The notes beneath the pieces were generated by a model that saw only the letters and a list, made by a program, of their open reading frames with translations, did not search any database and was not told where the DNA came from. From Ladona fulva (Eukaryota > Arthropoda > Insecta > Odonata > Libellulidae): a stretch of 64,000 bases of DNA. The DNA lies in the NCBI GenBank assembly GCA_000376725.2, contig KZ308670.1, positions 62,367 to 126,366 on the forward strand. The letters are read 5' to 3'. Position numbers and translations under genes: made by a program. Of the stretch, positions 35,266 through 46,990 are shown one piece after another; positions within the stretch are counted from its first letter, which is position 1, and each line of letters starts with the position of its first letter.

Positions 35266-36126
35266 CAGACCTCACCAATTCTTTTTAGAGCCGTTCTGGA
35301 AGAATGAAAGGAAAGAGATGAGACACGGCTGTTAGTAAATAATCAGAAAGGATAACTCCAAAAGCCGTAATAAAATATTATTACGGCTTTTGGAGTTATT
35401 CTTTCTGATTATGTTCTGGAAGAAGTCTTTAAAACCTTAGACTGGGAGGAAAGAGGCCTACGGATCAATGGAGAGCACATCAGTCATTTGCGTTTCACAG
35501 ATGATAATCTAGCATCAAGACTTCAAGAACTGAACGCGGCTGGGCAGAAAATAGGACTCAGGATAAACTTATCGAAAACTAAGGTAATGTATAATTCTTT
35601 TGCAGCACAAGTACCAATCCTACTACTAGAGGTAACCCTTGATGTTTGTTCAGAGTACACTTACCTGGGACAACTGGTTACGACAGGAGAGAAAAACAGG
35701 ATTAATGAAGTGAATCGAAGAATGAAACTAGGGTGGAGTGCCTTCGGAAGAAACGCCCATATTCTGAAGTCGAAAATGCCAATGGTCTTGAAGAGAAAGG
35801 TCTTCAACCAATGCATTCTACTAGTTTTGACATATGGAAGTGAGACTTGGGTGTTAAACGCAGCAATAACCCAGCGACTTCAGACTACACAAAGAAGTAT
35901 GGAACGATGCATGCTGGGAATAAGAGACAGGAAACGCAACACCTGGGTTAGGAAGATAACAGGAGTGAAAGACATCATAGATAAGGTAAGATCACTGAAA
36001 TGGATGTGGGCAGGCCATGTTGCAAGGAGAAACGACAACCGATGGACATCAGCAGTTCTGAACTGGATACCAAGAGACGTGAAGAGACCAGATTTTTATG
36101 ACGAGGGGTTACCGAAAATCTTTTGA
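35266..36126 (+). pseudogene. LINE (non-LTR retrotransposon) reverse transcriptase remnant
   Basis: After the insertion at 35305-35412, the frame 35413-36126 stays open for 237 codons. It encodes VLEEVFKTLDWEERG, then the catalytic-loop region HLRFTDD, then GLRINLSKTKVM, EYTYLGQLVTTGEK, FNQCILLVLTYGSETW and LKWMWAGHVARRND. These are the end of the reverse transcriptase domain and the conserved C-terminal block of arthropod 'endonuclease-reverse transcriptase' LINEs. Upstream of the insertion, 35266-35304 still reads QTSPILFRAVLEE, the preceding RT residues. The usual FADD is FTDD here, keeping both aspartates. About a dozen residues expected after DD are missing, and the C-terminal RP is not followed by the usual GRP-x-x-RW motif. 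The 5' end, endonuclease and most of the RT are absent, so the copy is truncated and dead. Confidence 0.85.
35305..35412 (-). mobile_element. Foldback insertion inside LINE coding sequence
   Basis: A 108-bp insertion splits the LINE frame between two copies of gttctggaagaa (35293-35304 and 35413-35424), so the pre-insertion site is clear: VLEE is duplicated. The insert is a hairpin with 33-nt arms (35340-35372 and 35379-35411, one mismatch) and a loop of 6 nt. A one-sided 35-nt segment (35305-35339) adjoins it. The net gain of 120 bp is a multiple of three, but the insert starts with TGA in frame, so it ends translation. Its arms do not match the 5.1- or 29.9-kb foldbacks in sequence, but the layout is the same. 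Confidence 0.8.
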
Positions 36127-36330
36127 AGCGCGTAGACGGATCCAGCTGCTGTCAAAAGCAGCTAAATGGAGTTGTGTTCATTCTTTTGAGCCGGTACGTC
36201 AAAACCTACGACATTGTAGGTTGATGTGTTCATTGTTGGTACAGTTTTTCATTATTTTGTCTAATTATGTTTGCTAATTTTTGAGGCGATATCATTGAAA
36301 TAAAATCTATCACAAAGGTGTCTAAATTTA

Positions 36331-36700
36331 TTAACCCCTTTCCGGCCAAAACGCTACAATATTGTTGAATATAAATTTTTTATGCTGGACGTAATTGTTC
36401 GATTGCTTTTGCTGTTAATCATGTAGCCGAAACCTTGTATTACATTTTTAATGCAGAAATATAATTGTTAACAATCGTTTTTTGCATAATAAATTTTTAA
36501 ATTTGTAGCATTTTTTGTTTCTTGAGTTTACCGTAAGGTAAATTTTTAGTTCCAAGACTGAACCGAACATTATTTTTTAGATTTTTAATTTTTTTTTACA
36601 AAGTTCATATTTTTTACACTTCCTATCTAACTCTTCAACAGAACTAAAGAGAAAGCGGTTAATTTCTCATTATTTATTATCTTGACCGTTAATGTGTTAA
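36331..36700. mobile_element. Candidate MITE with TTAA ends
   Basis: The left end ttaacccctttccggccaaa and the inverted right end ttaacacattaacggtcaag match at 15 of the first 22 positions. Both begin with TTAA, the target of piggyBac-type elements. The interior is AT-rich with no coding. The termini are diverged, so confidence is moderate. Confidence 0.4.
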
Positions 36701-38165
36701 AGAATTACATGAGAACATGGAAATGTACACTATCCGTTAAATGTCAAAATGCAATAAATATTTATTAATGGTCGTTCAGATAAGGCTAAAACGTGTTGAG
36801 TGAATATAGAATTTACTGGCAGAGATACAAAAATCAAATTGCACTAAATATGCTGTGAAGTAGCCTACATAAAGAAAATTTTTAATTGATATGATAGACT
36901 TCTTTGTGTAATTCTGAACAAGATCATAGGTCTCATATGCTGACAGACATTTTAGCCTAATTTTGAGGCTTTCTGTGTCATAAAAGGACTCTAAGCACTT
37001 CATATATATATATACATAACACGAACATTCTGTTTTTATGCAAATATCAGAGATGTTTTCTTTTCCGCTCTTCAGTTAAAATCGGCAACGATATCCCAGA
37101 TACGGATGAGTTGCTGGTAGAAAAATGTTCAGTTCATCACTAGATACAAAACAACAGTTTGGCCCGTAACTTGGTGGAACATCATAACACAAGACTATGA
37201 AAACAAACTATTCAATTTTCTAATAGTTTAAAATTTGCGAAATTAAGTCCTGGGGATTTTAAAGCTTTTTGACTCGCTAAAAAATTTGACATTCTGTGGC
37301 AACTTATGGCTTTTGTGAAATAGATTTTAGTCACAAATTTATCAAGGTTTCCGGTCACGTTCAATTTGATCTTGGAAAAGAACACCATATTTTTTAACAA
37401 TTTTTTGTGACTTCAGATTTTGATGTTCCTAGCGATATAGTATCTTCTCAGAGAAGCCAAGGACATAGATCAGGTTTGGCCAACATGTCTTCCATTCCTA
37501 CCAATTTGATAGACTTAAACTAGACTTAATCTTGCATAACTGGAATCTAGTTAGGCGAGATTAACTCTCAATGTGCTATCACATTCTTGCCAGGCTTCCG
37601 CGCACCTAATGGGCCACTGAACTTAACATGATTATTAAAATGCTAAGTATGTGAAATACTTAACTCCATAAAAGACTTAGATTAAAGTTAATGACCAGTA
37701 GTGATGAGCTAGAATAACTTCATCGATTGTTAGATTGAGCATGAATGACCTAGGCGACTGTAATTTGATCCAAGAAAATTACGTAATCCAGCATTATTTG
37801 AGAAGGAACGGAGTGGTATGACACTTATTTAAGATTTAGCATACAATTTGAATTTTCAAAATTATATTTATTGTCTAATTCACACGATCGACAATGAGAC
37901 GTAAACATTACTCGGAACTAGTCGCCAACGAATTTTATTGTGGATCAGTAAAGGTTTTTTATATTGTTTTTTAAAACGTAGTTTTATTTAACACTCGGTG
38001 TAGCTTTTAGCGAGTAATAAGTGCCAATCCGTAAATTTCTGAACACCATTCCCGCTAACATATCTTGATGAATTTATAATTTCTATACAGGACAGAGAAA
38101 AACGCATCTATTATTTACCTTTCTATCAGTCATATTAAATGGCTGGGGTAATTTGAAAGGATCAC
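36701..38165. other. Gene-free AT-rich DNA
   Basis: Nothing recognised apart from a short (at)n tract at about 37002-37015. Confidence 0.55.
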
Positions 38166-38290
38166 GAATAACCAAGTGGGTAGCGCGTTAGCCTTTGATG
38201 AAAGCGGTCGCTGGTCCGATTTTCGACATGTGCAGACCCACATGAACGAAATTACTTTAGTTGTAAAAGCACTTTTAGCAATACTGCTGA
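38166..38290 (+). repeat. SINE family A, copy 4 (diverged)
   Basis: The A box is clear (accaagtgggtagcgcgtta, about 38171-38190), followed by gcctttgatgaaagcggtcg. The B box is mutated (ctggtccgatttt). The body keeps gaacgaaattac and aaaagcacttttagcaatac. It aligns in order with the 24.7-kb minus copy and supplies the A-box half that other copies lack. Confidence 0.6.
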
Positions 38291-39409
38291 TTATGTATAA
38301 ACCTACTACAGTACTAGTGATACTGGATGGTTGTATTTATCCTAGTCTCTCCTTTTTGAATCCTATTAAACCTGTTGTTCATAGGGTTAACACGAAAGAG
38401 CAACGTAGAATAATAACATTTCTTTTCTAGCACTTTGGAATCGAGGCGTGTATTCCCGATTCTCCTGAGAGTAATGAGGTAATAAAGCATATCGAGGCTG
38501 AAATCGGAGATCTTCCTCTAGAGCCAATGGGTCCCCGTCATTGTCACTGTCCTCCCATGTTAGCAACCTGGGCAATTGTTCCAATCGTCACCAATGATCC
38601 ATCTCTTGTAATGTAAACCCTGGCCGTTCATCTCATTTGCCTTCTCCCACACCTTTCTCATCTTGACCTTGATAAATACGCATGTCCCCGAATTCATCCG
38701 TGTCCCCCTGATCCCCTGCTCTCACCTTTATGTATGTTCCCCTAATCCCCGCTCGATTACCGCCCTAATCCCAATCTCCAGGAGCAAGACGTCGCATCCG
38801 AATTCCGGCCACGTAACCCATTTTCAGGAGCCGTTGGCCCGTAGAGAGGAGTTTGTGAGGGGATTGAAATGGACAGTCTGTCCGCAGAGGGAGAAAGTGG
38901 GAAAGAGAGAGAGAGAGAGAAAGACAGTCGTTCGCAATAAGAGGAAGAGGATGATATTGAGTCTCTGTTAAGGAATCTCTTCAGGAATTGACGTTTTCCG
39001 GTTGTGGAGCTCCGGAGATCTTGCGGCTCAATCGGGAAGTATTCAAATTTCCATTGTTCCCACATTTAAGTTGCATGGATATAAAATCATAAGAAACGTA
39101 CTCTTCGATAAGCAGGAACTTGAGTTCTCTTAGTTGTAAGTTACGAAATTTAAGATAGTAAAGCGCAGTAGCTGTTAATTTAGTGGAAGTAATCATTATT
39201 CGTTCCTTCTGGAAGATCTTGATGAATAAAGCATTTTGTGTTAGTCATTTGGTACAGGTTAGGGGAAATATATCTTTTACATACTTTTGGGTCAATCCTA
39301 TGAATGTTTGTGATAGTATGAAAGCTACTTAGGTGTGAGTGATGCCGAGACAGATGGCATTCATTTAGGATCATCCTTATTATATAGCATGAAAAGTGTT
39401 CTTCACAGG
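38291..39409. other. Gene-free DNA with GC-richer patch and (ga)n tract
   Basis: GC-richer at about 38440-39080, containing a (ga)n tract at about 38903-38920. Open frames here overlap on both strands and have no recognised domain. Confidence 0.5.
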
Positions 39410-39580
39410 GTTATTACAGTGAATTTACGCCGACTTTGTTCTTTTATAGCATTCTGATTCGGTAAGAAAAGGGAGAGAAAACTACCTCACTCCTCATCTT
39501 GCCTAATAAGCCTCATACCATCTCTAAAGCTTTCTGTGGCTATGGTGATGGGGTTGAGGTTCAAGTCTGTCTTCGGGCGG
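39410..39580 (-). repeat. Dispersed repeat family C, copy 4
   Basis: The minus strand reads cttgaacctcaaccccatca, gccacagaaagctttagag, ggtatgaggcttattaggc, aagatgaggagtgaggtagt, ttctctccc, accgaatcagaatgctataa. The order and spacing match the 18.4, 18.6 and 11.2-kb copies. Confidence 0.65.
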
Positions 39581-42500
39581 AAGACTACAAACAATTATGA
39601 TTTTATTGATGTCACCACAGCAAACCAACAATTGCTATTTGGTGTAAGGGTTTCTGAACGCTCCAAAAGCAGTAATGCGTAGTACAAGCAACCATATGGA
39701 AAGTCAAACAGCTGATTCTGGAAAATCAGGAGATGGAGTTTGGAATTTCCATGGCCCCACCTGCTTTTGATTTACCCAATACGCATTTCAATTACATGTT
39801 GAACTATGTTCCAGTTCCCTTAATATATTATTTGGTGATTGCAGTTTAACAGCTGATAATTTTCCGAGTTGAACTCTTAAGAATGATGCTCTTTCAGGAA
39901 GAAAATTCATTGTCTTACACTAAAAGAAGAAGTGATCTTTATTTCATTCTGCTAATCATCTATGCATAAGATATGATCCGTACATGAAAATCATACTTGT
40001 ATTAGGGAATTTTTTAAAATAATAGTTATATTAAGAATATCACTTCTCGTATCTTGCGGCACTTTTCACTGCCCTGAAAGATACGAGAAAATCAGCTACT
40101 CTAACATTATCGTTTTTTTCAAGTCTTTGCCATTTACATAACTTTATGTAACTTTAAAAGCAGTAATATAGTCTTATTTAAATGTTGTAGTATATAAAAT
40201 ACACTATAATTCCACCATATTTATTCAAAGTTGCGAATACGACCGATTTCAGTTCCAATCAATACTCGTAGCAAAGTTTCTCGGGATTCATATGGAATAG
40301 TTTTCGGAACCACTCCGAATTCTGAACCGCTATCCGTGTATTAGGAATTAATGGCACGTAATTATGGGAAGATTTGATGGGCTTAATTTTGCGGAAGTCA
40401 ATTCAGCTCAATTCTTAACTAAGGATAATTTAGTTTGAGCAGCGGCAGAATTCCAGAGGGAATGAACAGAATCCCAATAGCATCAAATAACGAAATAACG
40501 CACGTATTTCAAGTTCACGAGACAAATCCGAAATTCAATTCCACGGATTCTACTCCCTTTTTAGCTGTTGGTCACGTTTGATTTAGAAACTAAGAATTCA
40601 TTTAAAAGTTTACTCCTTGAGATTAGTGCAAAGAATATTAACTCAGTACTGACACAAAGTATCGATTCTTTTCCAGTGTTTGGACGCTCACATTTGATTC
40701 CAAGTAGATAATGAAACTAAACCACACTTTACTCTTTCTGCGGCGAAATTCTTCTCGTAGAAGGAAATGGCTTCAAAGAGATGCGTTATCTGCTTAGTAG
40801 ATTATACGTACATCTGTTCGTAAGGGGATCAAATTATTTATCCATAAGTAGGAAATATTTTTGGCGAAAAGGAATATAGATAGGCGTGCATTTACAGGTT
40901 TTTCTCGAACGTAGTCTTACAGATTGCTCTTTCTCTCTCTCACTTTTGCATATCTAATCTAATTTGATTAAAGAATGCGACGGAGAAAGAAATTCTAGGA
41001 GATTTTCGTCATATAAAAGTATTAAGTAGGATATTTGTTCACCTTTTTACCTTAGTTTTATCGACTTAAATTAATATTTGACCGCTTGCTTATTAACGGC
41101 AAATTGGAGATAAATATTGTGCTTCTATTTAACATTATGTACACAGCTATGCAATTTAATTTACAATCAAATTATTGGTAAATATTAAATTCTACGCTTT
41201 CGATAACAGAAGCGGAAAATAGCCAACCAAAGAGCTGAAGCAGATGGAAAATACTAATATTCGGTTAAACAAATTCACTTCATTTCCGGGAATGTAATAG
41301 TGACTGTCGTAGAACACTGTTAGAAAATCACATCCGATCTTTCGTATTTTACATTAATTAAAAATGTACAGAATAATCTCAGGAAGCACTTTCAATGCTA
41401 AAATGAAACTATTGTTTTTGTTGGGTTGGATATGTACACCCAAATAAGTATGTTTCCCGAATTGTTGGTACAATAGTTAAATAAATGCAAATATACGCAC
41501 TTATTGTTCAAATAATGTTTTTGTACTAAAATATTACACATTACAAAACTTACAATTAAATCCTCTGAACATATACCTACTATGAAAACGAGAGTCCATA
41601 ACCACTACACATTGATTTTATTTGAAAAGATCCCACGAGTGCTAAAGTAAAAAAAACGTTCAATGTGAAGGAGAAAGAAATTTTAAAAAGGTATATGAGA
41701 TTCAGATCCATGTTATCTGGTAAATGTTTATAAAATTTAGATGCGCAATTTACGTATGAATATCAAATACCTAAAAAGAGTTCAGTGAATGGTTAAGGGG
41801 ATACACACACGTACGTAGCATGTCTGAATGCACGATTTTCAGGATCAACGTTAACTTAATAAGCTAAATCTGGCGTACTCTTCCTTGGATGAACCTTACA
41901 GTGGAAACACAAACAACTTTCAGTAGGAAAAATGCGCAGCGAGGCGTGTTCAGGACACCAAGCGATCTCCTGTCTGAGAATATTTCCTCCCGCATCTATT
42001 TCTCAATATCTACCATCGCCCTAATGCTCGCTTGTTTCCTTTCCGAAAGCAAGCCAATCTCGATCCTTCCCTAAATTAAATAACCGAAGGAGAAACTTTT
42101 ACATGACAGAGGCGTAGGTTTTCGAGCGAGAGATTTTTGTTTATTAAACTGCTTCTTTTGGGTGATAAAATATGAGTCGGAGTCACGAGAAAGGTAAATT
42201 AAAAAACGAGGAGGAGCAGAGTTTTGAGAGGTTGACAGAAGAGATTTTTACTCGTAGTCACACCGCGGAAGGATAAAAATGAGGGGAGAAGTTTGCTTAG
42301 GAGCTCTAGCTTAAACTAATAAAAAAGTTTGGACTCACAATGCCGGACTGCTCTCAACGGAGGGTAAAATTTATGGGCGGAGTTCGGTAAGAATGCTCCT
42401 TATATATGAAACGCTCCATTAAAAAGTATGATAGGGGTCTCGGAGTGGCTATTAGAACCTCCGATGGAGGTACTCGAAGAATAGTTGAAATTTAATCATT

Positions 42501-42813
42501 GAAAGTGCAACGTGTGTGGTTCTCAGTTTTACGGAATATCAGAACAATATGCGGAATTTCCCTCAGAATAAGACATGACGAGTTTCAATCTAGCTCATTA
42601 AGGACAAAATTTTACGCGATCATTCTTCATTGTGTTGCTCCAAAGTAATTCAGTTTCATCAGTTTCAAATCAATGCAATAGGGATGTATACCTTAAGGAG
42701 AACGTATGGTAAAATCAGGAAAAATAGTTTAGGTGGATAGTTATTTTAGATAGATAGTTTGGTGGATGAATGTGGCTGAGTGTCATTCTTAATAACAAAC
42801 ATATAGGGAAGAG
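39581..42813. other. Gene-free DNA
   Basis: AT-rich unique-looking sequence with a small hairpin at 40044-40089 and a GC-richer stretch at about 41880-42480. No gene recognised. Confidence 0.5.
40044..40089. repeat. 12-bp perfect inverted repeat
   Basis: ttctcgtatctt (40044-40055) and aagatacgagaa (40078-40089) pair perfectly around 22 nt. It could be a hairpin in RNA or chance. No poly-T tract or other context supports a terminator or ncRNA. Confidence 0.5.
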
Positions 42814-42943
42814 TGTTTTCGGTACACGAAGAGAATAAATGAGGGCAGAATGTTGTGCTATATGCTCGATGTTGTGCTATATATCGAGCATATAGCACAA
42901 CATTCTGCCCTCATTTATTCTCTTTATAAATTGTACGAAAATG
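42814..42943. repeat. Long foldback hairpin
   Basis: The core arms 42829-42870 and 42883-42924 are perfect over 42 nt, around a 12-nt loop. Partial pairing continues outward (ttttcggtaca at 42816-42826 with tgtacgaaaa at 42932-42941, after a few unpaired bases). The loop itself repeats gttgtgctatat from the arm, as expected for a local template-switch. I found no target duplication, so it may be a snap-back duplication and not an insertion. Confidence 0.75.
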
Positions 42944-43081
42944 CAAAGAAAAACAATTTAAATCTGGTTGAGATATTATAGAAAAATGTTATAAGGTATG
43001 ACGCATGAAACAGGCTATTGATGTGGATGGATGTGCCTGAAGCCAAAGTGGTTAGTAAGGTTAATTAGCATTTTCAAAGTG

Positions 43082-43420
43082 TAGGGGTGGGGACCCTTTA
43101 TATTCGGAAGAGCACATTTACCATTCGGCTACATTAGAAATGCCTCTCGTGAAACAATTACTCCTCTCCCTTGCGTACGTGTTGTCTACATTCAAATGGT
43201 TAAACTTCGACAAGTCTGAGTGAATTAATTCATTCGCTGAGTTAACTAAAAGAGAACATTTTCTGTTCTATTTTTCGCTTGGTAACATTAGTGAGACCAG
43301 GAAACAGAATTAAAAATTATTCAAATACGGGGATTCGTTTCATATAGTGACTAAAAAAGTCGCCATGTTTGACCAAATGAGGTCACATTTGGCAAGAAGG
43401 TCGCAGGTTCCCCACCTCTG
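43082..43420 (+). mobile_element. hAT-like non-autonomous element
   Basis: The left end taggggtggggaccctt and the inverted right end (minus strand cagaggtggggaacctgcga) are clear terminal inverted repeats of hAT style. Before the right end lies cacatttggcaagaaggtcg, common next to hAT 3' ends. It is about 339 bp with no coding. An 8-bp target duplication is not evident, so the copy is old. Confidence 0.55.
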
Positions 43421-44294
43421 GTATAGGTTATGCTTGGGAGTATAAGTGTATTAATCGTGACGTGTGTTTCTAATATATTTCAAATAATGCTGCTATGAAA
43501 CAATGTGGTTCCCGATAATTTTAATTGACGTGACCACTGAGGGAATACATTTCAAAATACTTTCATACCCCTAATTGCATACGCTGCTTAACTATAAGGA
43601 AGATATTTCCCCAACTTAAAGGTATCAATTCTAAATCCCCAGTAGTGATGTCTCTTTTTTCGGCTCTTTCTCCGTAGGGCAATTTCGGTAAGTTTTCCTA
43701 ACTGATTAGCTAACATTTCGAATCATAATAATTAAAATATGCGATGAAAAATTCTTTCAAATATAAAAAAACTAGAAAAAGTAACGTTGTGTTGGCAAGA
43801 CACGGCATTAGATCGCATCATATCGTGCGATCAACTCAAGATTTGTTGGGAAATTACGACATCTATTAACCATCCATATACAAATTCTGGAAGCAAATGG
43901 GGCTTAAAAAGGCGGAAAAAACGATGATAAAAGGTTATAGACTGGAAACAAAAAAAATAAACAACTCCGACATTACGAAAGAGACAAGAGAAATCCCATA
44001 CTGCCTATTACATATTTCGACACTGAGGCTGTCATATCCAGAAGTGAATAGGTGATGTCTGGGTATTTCAGCTATAAAAATCCATGTCACGGGATGTCAG
44101 TCACACATAATTTCATAAACAGGATTTTCTGTTTTGATAATTTGGTTGACATTTTTATCGAAGAGCAGTTTCTTTCGTCACTTCCTTCTTGCCACAGATA
44201 CATGAAAATCGCACTGTTTAATACTTGAACGTAATTATGACCAAAAGAAAACATTATAGCCAAGACAAAGTACTAAGTAGAATATGCTTACAGA
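43421..44294. other. Gene-free AT-rich DNA
   Basis: No gene or element recognised. Confidence 0.55.
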
Positions 44295-44400
44295 TAACCG
44301 GCAGCGGTGGTGAAGTCGTTAGCACTCTCTGCTGTCCCTGATTCCCTGCTGATCGGATTTTTACGATTGGGGAATGGCTGTGTTTGTCCGTTGTAACTAT
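44295..44400 (+). repeat. SINE family B, copy 1 (diverged)
   Basis: aaccggcagcggtggtgaag, tcgttagcactctc, ctgatcggatttttac and ggctgtgtttgtccg match, in order, the fuller copy at 59528-59640. The B box is eroded (ctgattccctg). Confidence 0.5.
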
Positions 44401-46990
44401 TTACTTTAATTGTCCAGGTAATGGATACACGTGGGGGCATTGAGAAATATAGAGAAATTGGGAAATATAGAGAAAGTAAGAGCGTAACAGTGTGCGGCAA
44501 TTTAAGAGCGAAAGAAAGCATTAAATGCATTTCAATTGATTCTTCATAACTTTTGACACCCCGCCATCTGCATTTTTCGAGTGGGGATTCTCGCGAAATA
44601 ACTGCCGTAGCATTCGAAATGTAAAAGGTTTAATTATTCTGGAGAAATCCTTTTCATTCGGAACCAATTTTTGTCTGTGCATTTTATACGAATTTCGCGA
44701 GAGGAGTTGTTTTCGTTTTCCAGCTGAATGCCACGATGGTTGGAGGTAGTCTGTCCATTAAATAGATTTAACGCGTTCGTCATTTTTCTTTCTGTTAAAA
44801 TTTCTATAGGGAAATACTTTATTGCTCGATAAAATGAAACTCTGGCGTAAATGGTCAATACTGCGAGACATTCACGCTCTAAGAGCACTGAAAAGGGGGA
44901 TTGATGAAGTCCGCGAATGAACAAAACGGTCTTCGTTCAGACTGATCCAATCGGCTTATTGTCTATATTGTTTTCCATGTATTCTCTTCTGGTGCTACTG
45001 AGTTTTTATCGAGGTTATCTGTGGTGGTGATGCAGATGTACAAATAATAGTTCGTGTTCGACAAACTCTGGAATGTTACGTACCAATTCAGATGTGTGGG
45101 ACCAAAACGGTTATGACAACTCTTCTTGCGAGAAAATTCCGGCTGCAAATAAATGAACTTAACTTGCATCATCGATTAGCTTAAGAGGTAACTATCGTAG
45201 ATTTTTCGAAATTTTTACTCTTAAAATCGTTTCACCCGCTTTACGGGTTTGCAATAATTTTAACCTTCTTCAGGTATTTTGATTCCAATCTGAGCAAATT
45301 CGTGGAATTTGTCACTTCCCATGCTTCGCTTCTAACTGTTAGTTTCGATATTGATATCGTTTATGCAAGAAAAAGTGAGGATACTTTGATTGTATCTCGA
45401 GTCCACTGTAAATATCCCGTTGGAAGTTATGGGAGTGGAGAAACGGCATTTAAATAGAGCAAAGTGCAGCTCATACGATGCAAATGAATCGGTTTCCTGA
45501 GGATTTAGGTCAAGTCTTGCGTAAGTGCCGAAATATGTCTGATGTCCTGGGTGCTGTAGAGTCTTCAACGAGGATTCTATTGTCAGATCTACTGTAAGGT
45601 TGTGAAACATTTTGAGCTGAGTGCACGAGATCATTCAAAAGCAATATGAAGTACGTTTCGTGACGTTTCTCTTATTAGCTAGCAATATGAATTCATGCAG
45701 GCTGGAAATGTGCTGCACTACGTCGTGCATGTATCATTCTTTAAGTAATTCAAATTTTAGCACGATTCTGAATCCGTCCCATCGAATTTTCAAGAGCCTG
45801 CGAGCTCTCCTGATATTCTTTCCGCAGCTATTCATCGATTGGGGCAAATGCTTCATGGCGTACACCGTGCAATGCATTCAGACCGCGGTGGAGCGAATGT
45901 GTTTTACTTTCGTCTTGCGAATAATTTTTCGAAGAGTAATTATCATCTTTTATAGCATTTATTTGAATCTTTAAATCTCACAAATATTGCTCCTATTAAT
46001 AATATATGCCTCATAACGATCTTTCTCCGTAAACATTGCTATGAAATCATACATACGTGCAAGTAACTTTATTTATGGCACTGAGAAATCTGTTTGTCGC
46101 TATCCTCATCCTGAGGTAAAATGATGTGCAATCTCAGCATTACTTTCCTAAGCTTTTATTCAAATACAGACAGCTAAGCGCATGCAGATAATTCAAGAGA
46201 AAAAACTCCAAAAATTAGGAAACAGTTGTCGTTTATGCTTTTGCTGGTATTTGGGGTTTTGATCTCATGTAGTATGCCATAATTACGGATGATCATAAAT
46301 GGGAAACATGACCCTTCGTCTCCTACGTAGTAACTCATCAAATACAGTATTCCGAATGGTCCAAATAAACAATCAGCAGTCTATTCCATGACGCTCGTAA
46401 ATGAATCCACTGACTCATAAATGTATACAATTAGATAACTCTAATTAAGCATGCTGAGTAGAGAGTCAAAAAATTACTAATACGCTAAGAAAATGGTTTA
46501 CATGTTTCGCGAACAACCTGGAAAATGAATATAATTCCTGGTGCAACATACCCTTCTTTATTTAACGTCCCAATAAAATCGTTTTGTTATTAGTATTTCT
46601 AACATGACAATTATTATATAATTTTATGTGTATGTGTAAACATACATAAATTTAGACAAATAATGTATACATGTATAATTTTTTTAAGTATAACAGCGAA
46701 GTTTTTCTTTTCGAAAATTTAAATACAACAGTCCTTTGGCAGTATTTTGTGGTGCTTGACACAGAATGTGATCGTAAAGTAGAGTTTGATAATTTCTGGA
46801 AAACAAGAATATTTTTCTTTCATTATTACACAGTGTATTGATAAATGACCAATCCGCTGTTTGTAGATATTCTACTAAAATTAAAGTTCTTTAATATAGG
46901 TATAGGCTCGGAAATCAAGCATAGATAACCTATTGAAAATTTAACCGCAATATGAATGAATTCAGGAGATCATTACGCTCGTTCATTTAG
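44401..46990. other. Gene-free DNA
   Basis: GC-richer at about 44540-44930. Open frames at 44634-45974 lie on both strands and lack any known domain. AT-rich low-complexity DNA at about 46590-46710. Confidence 0.5.
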
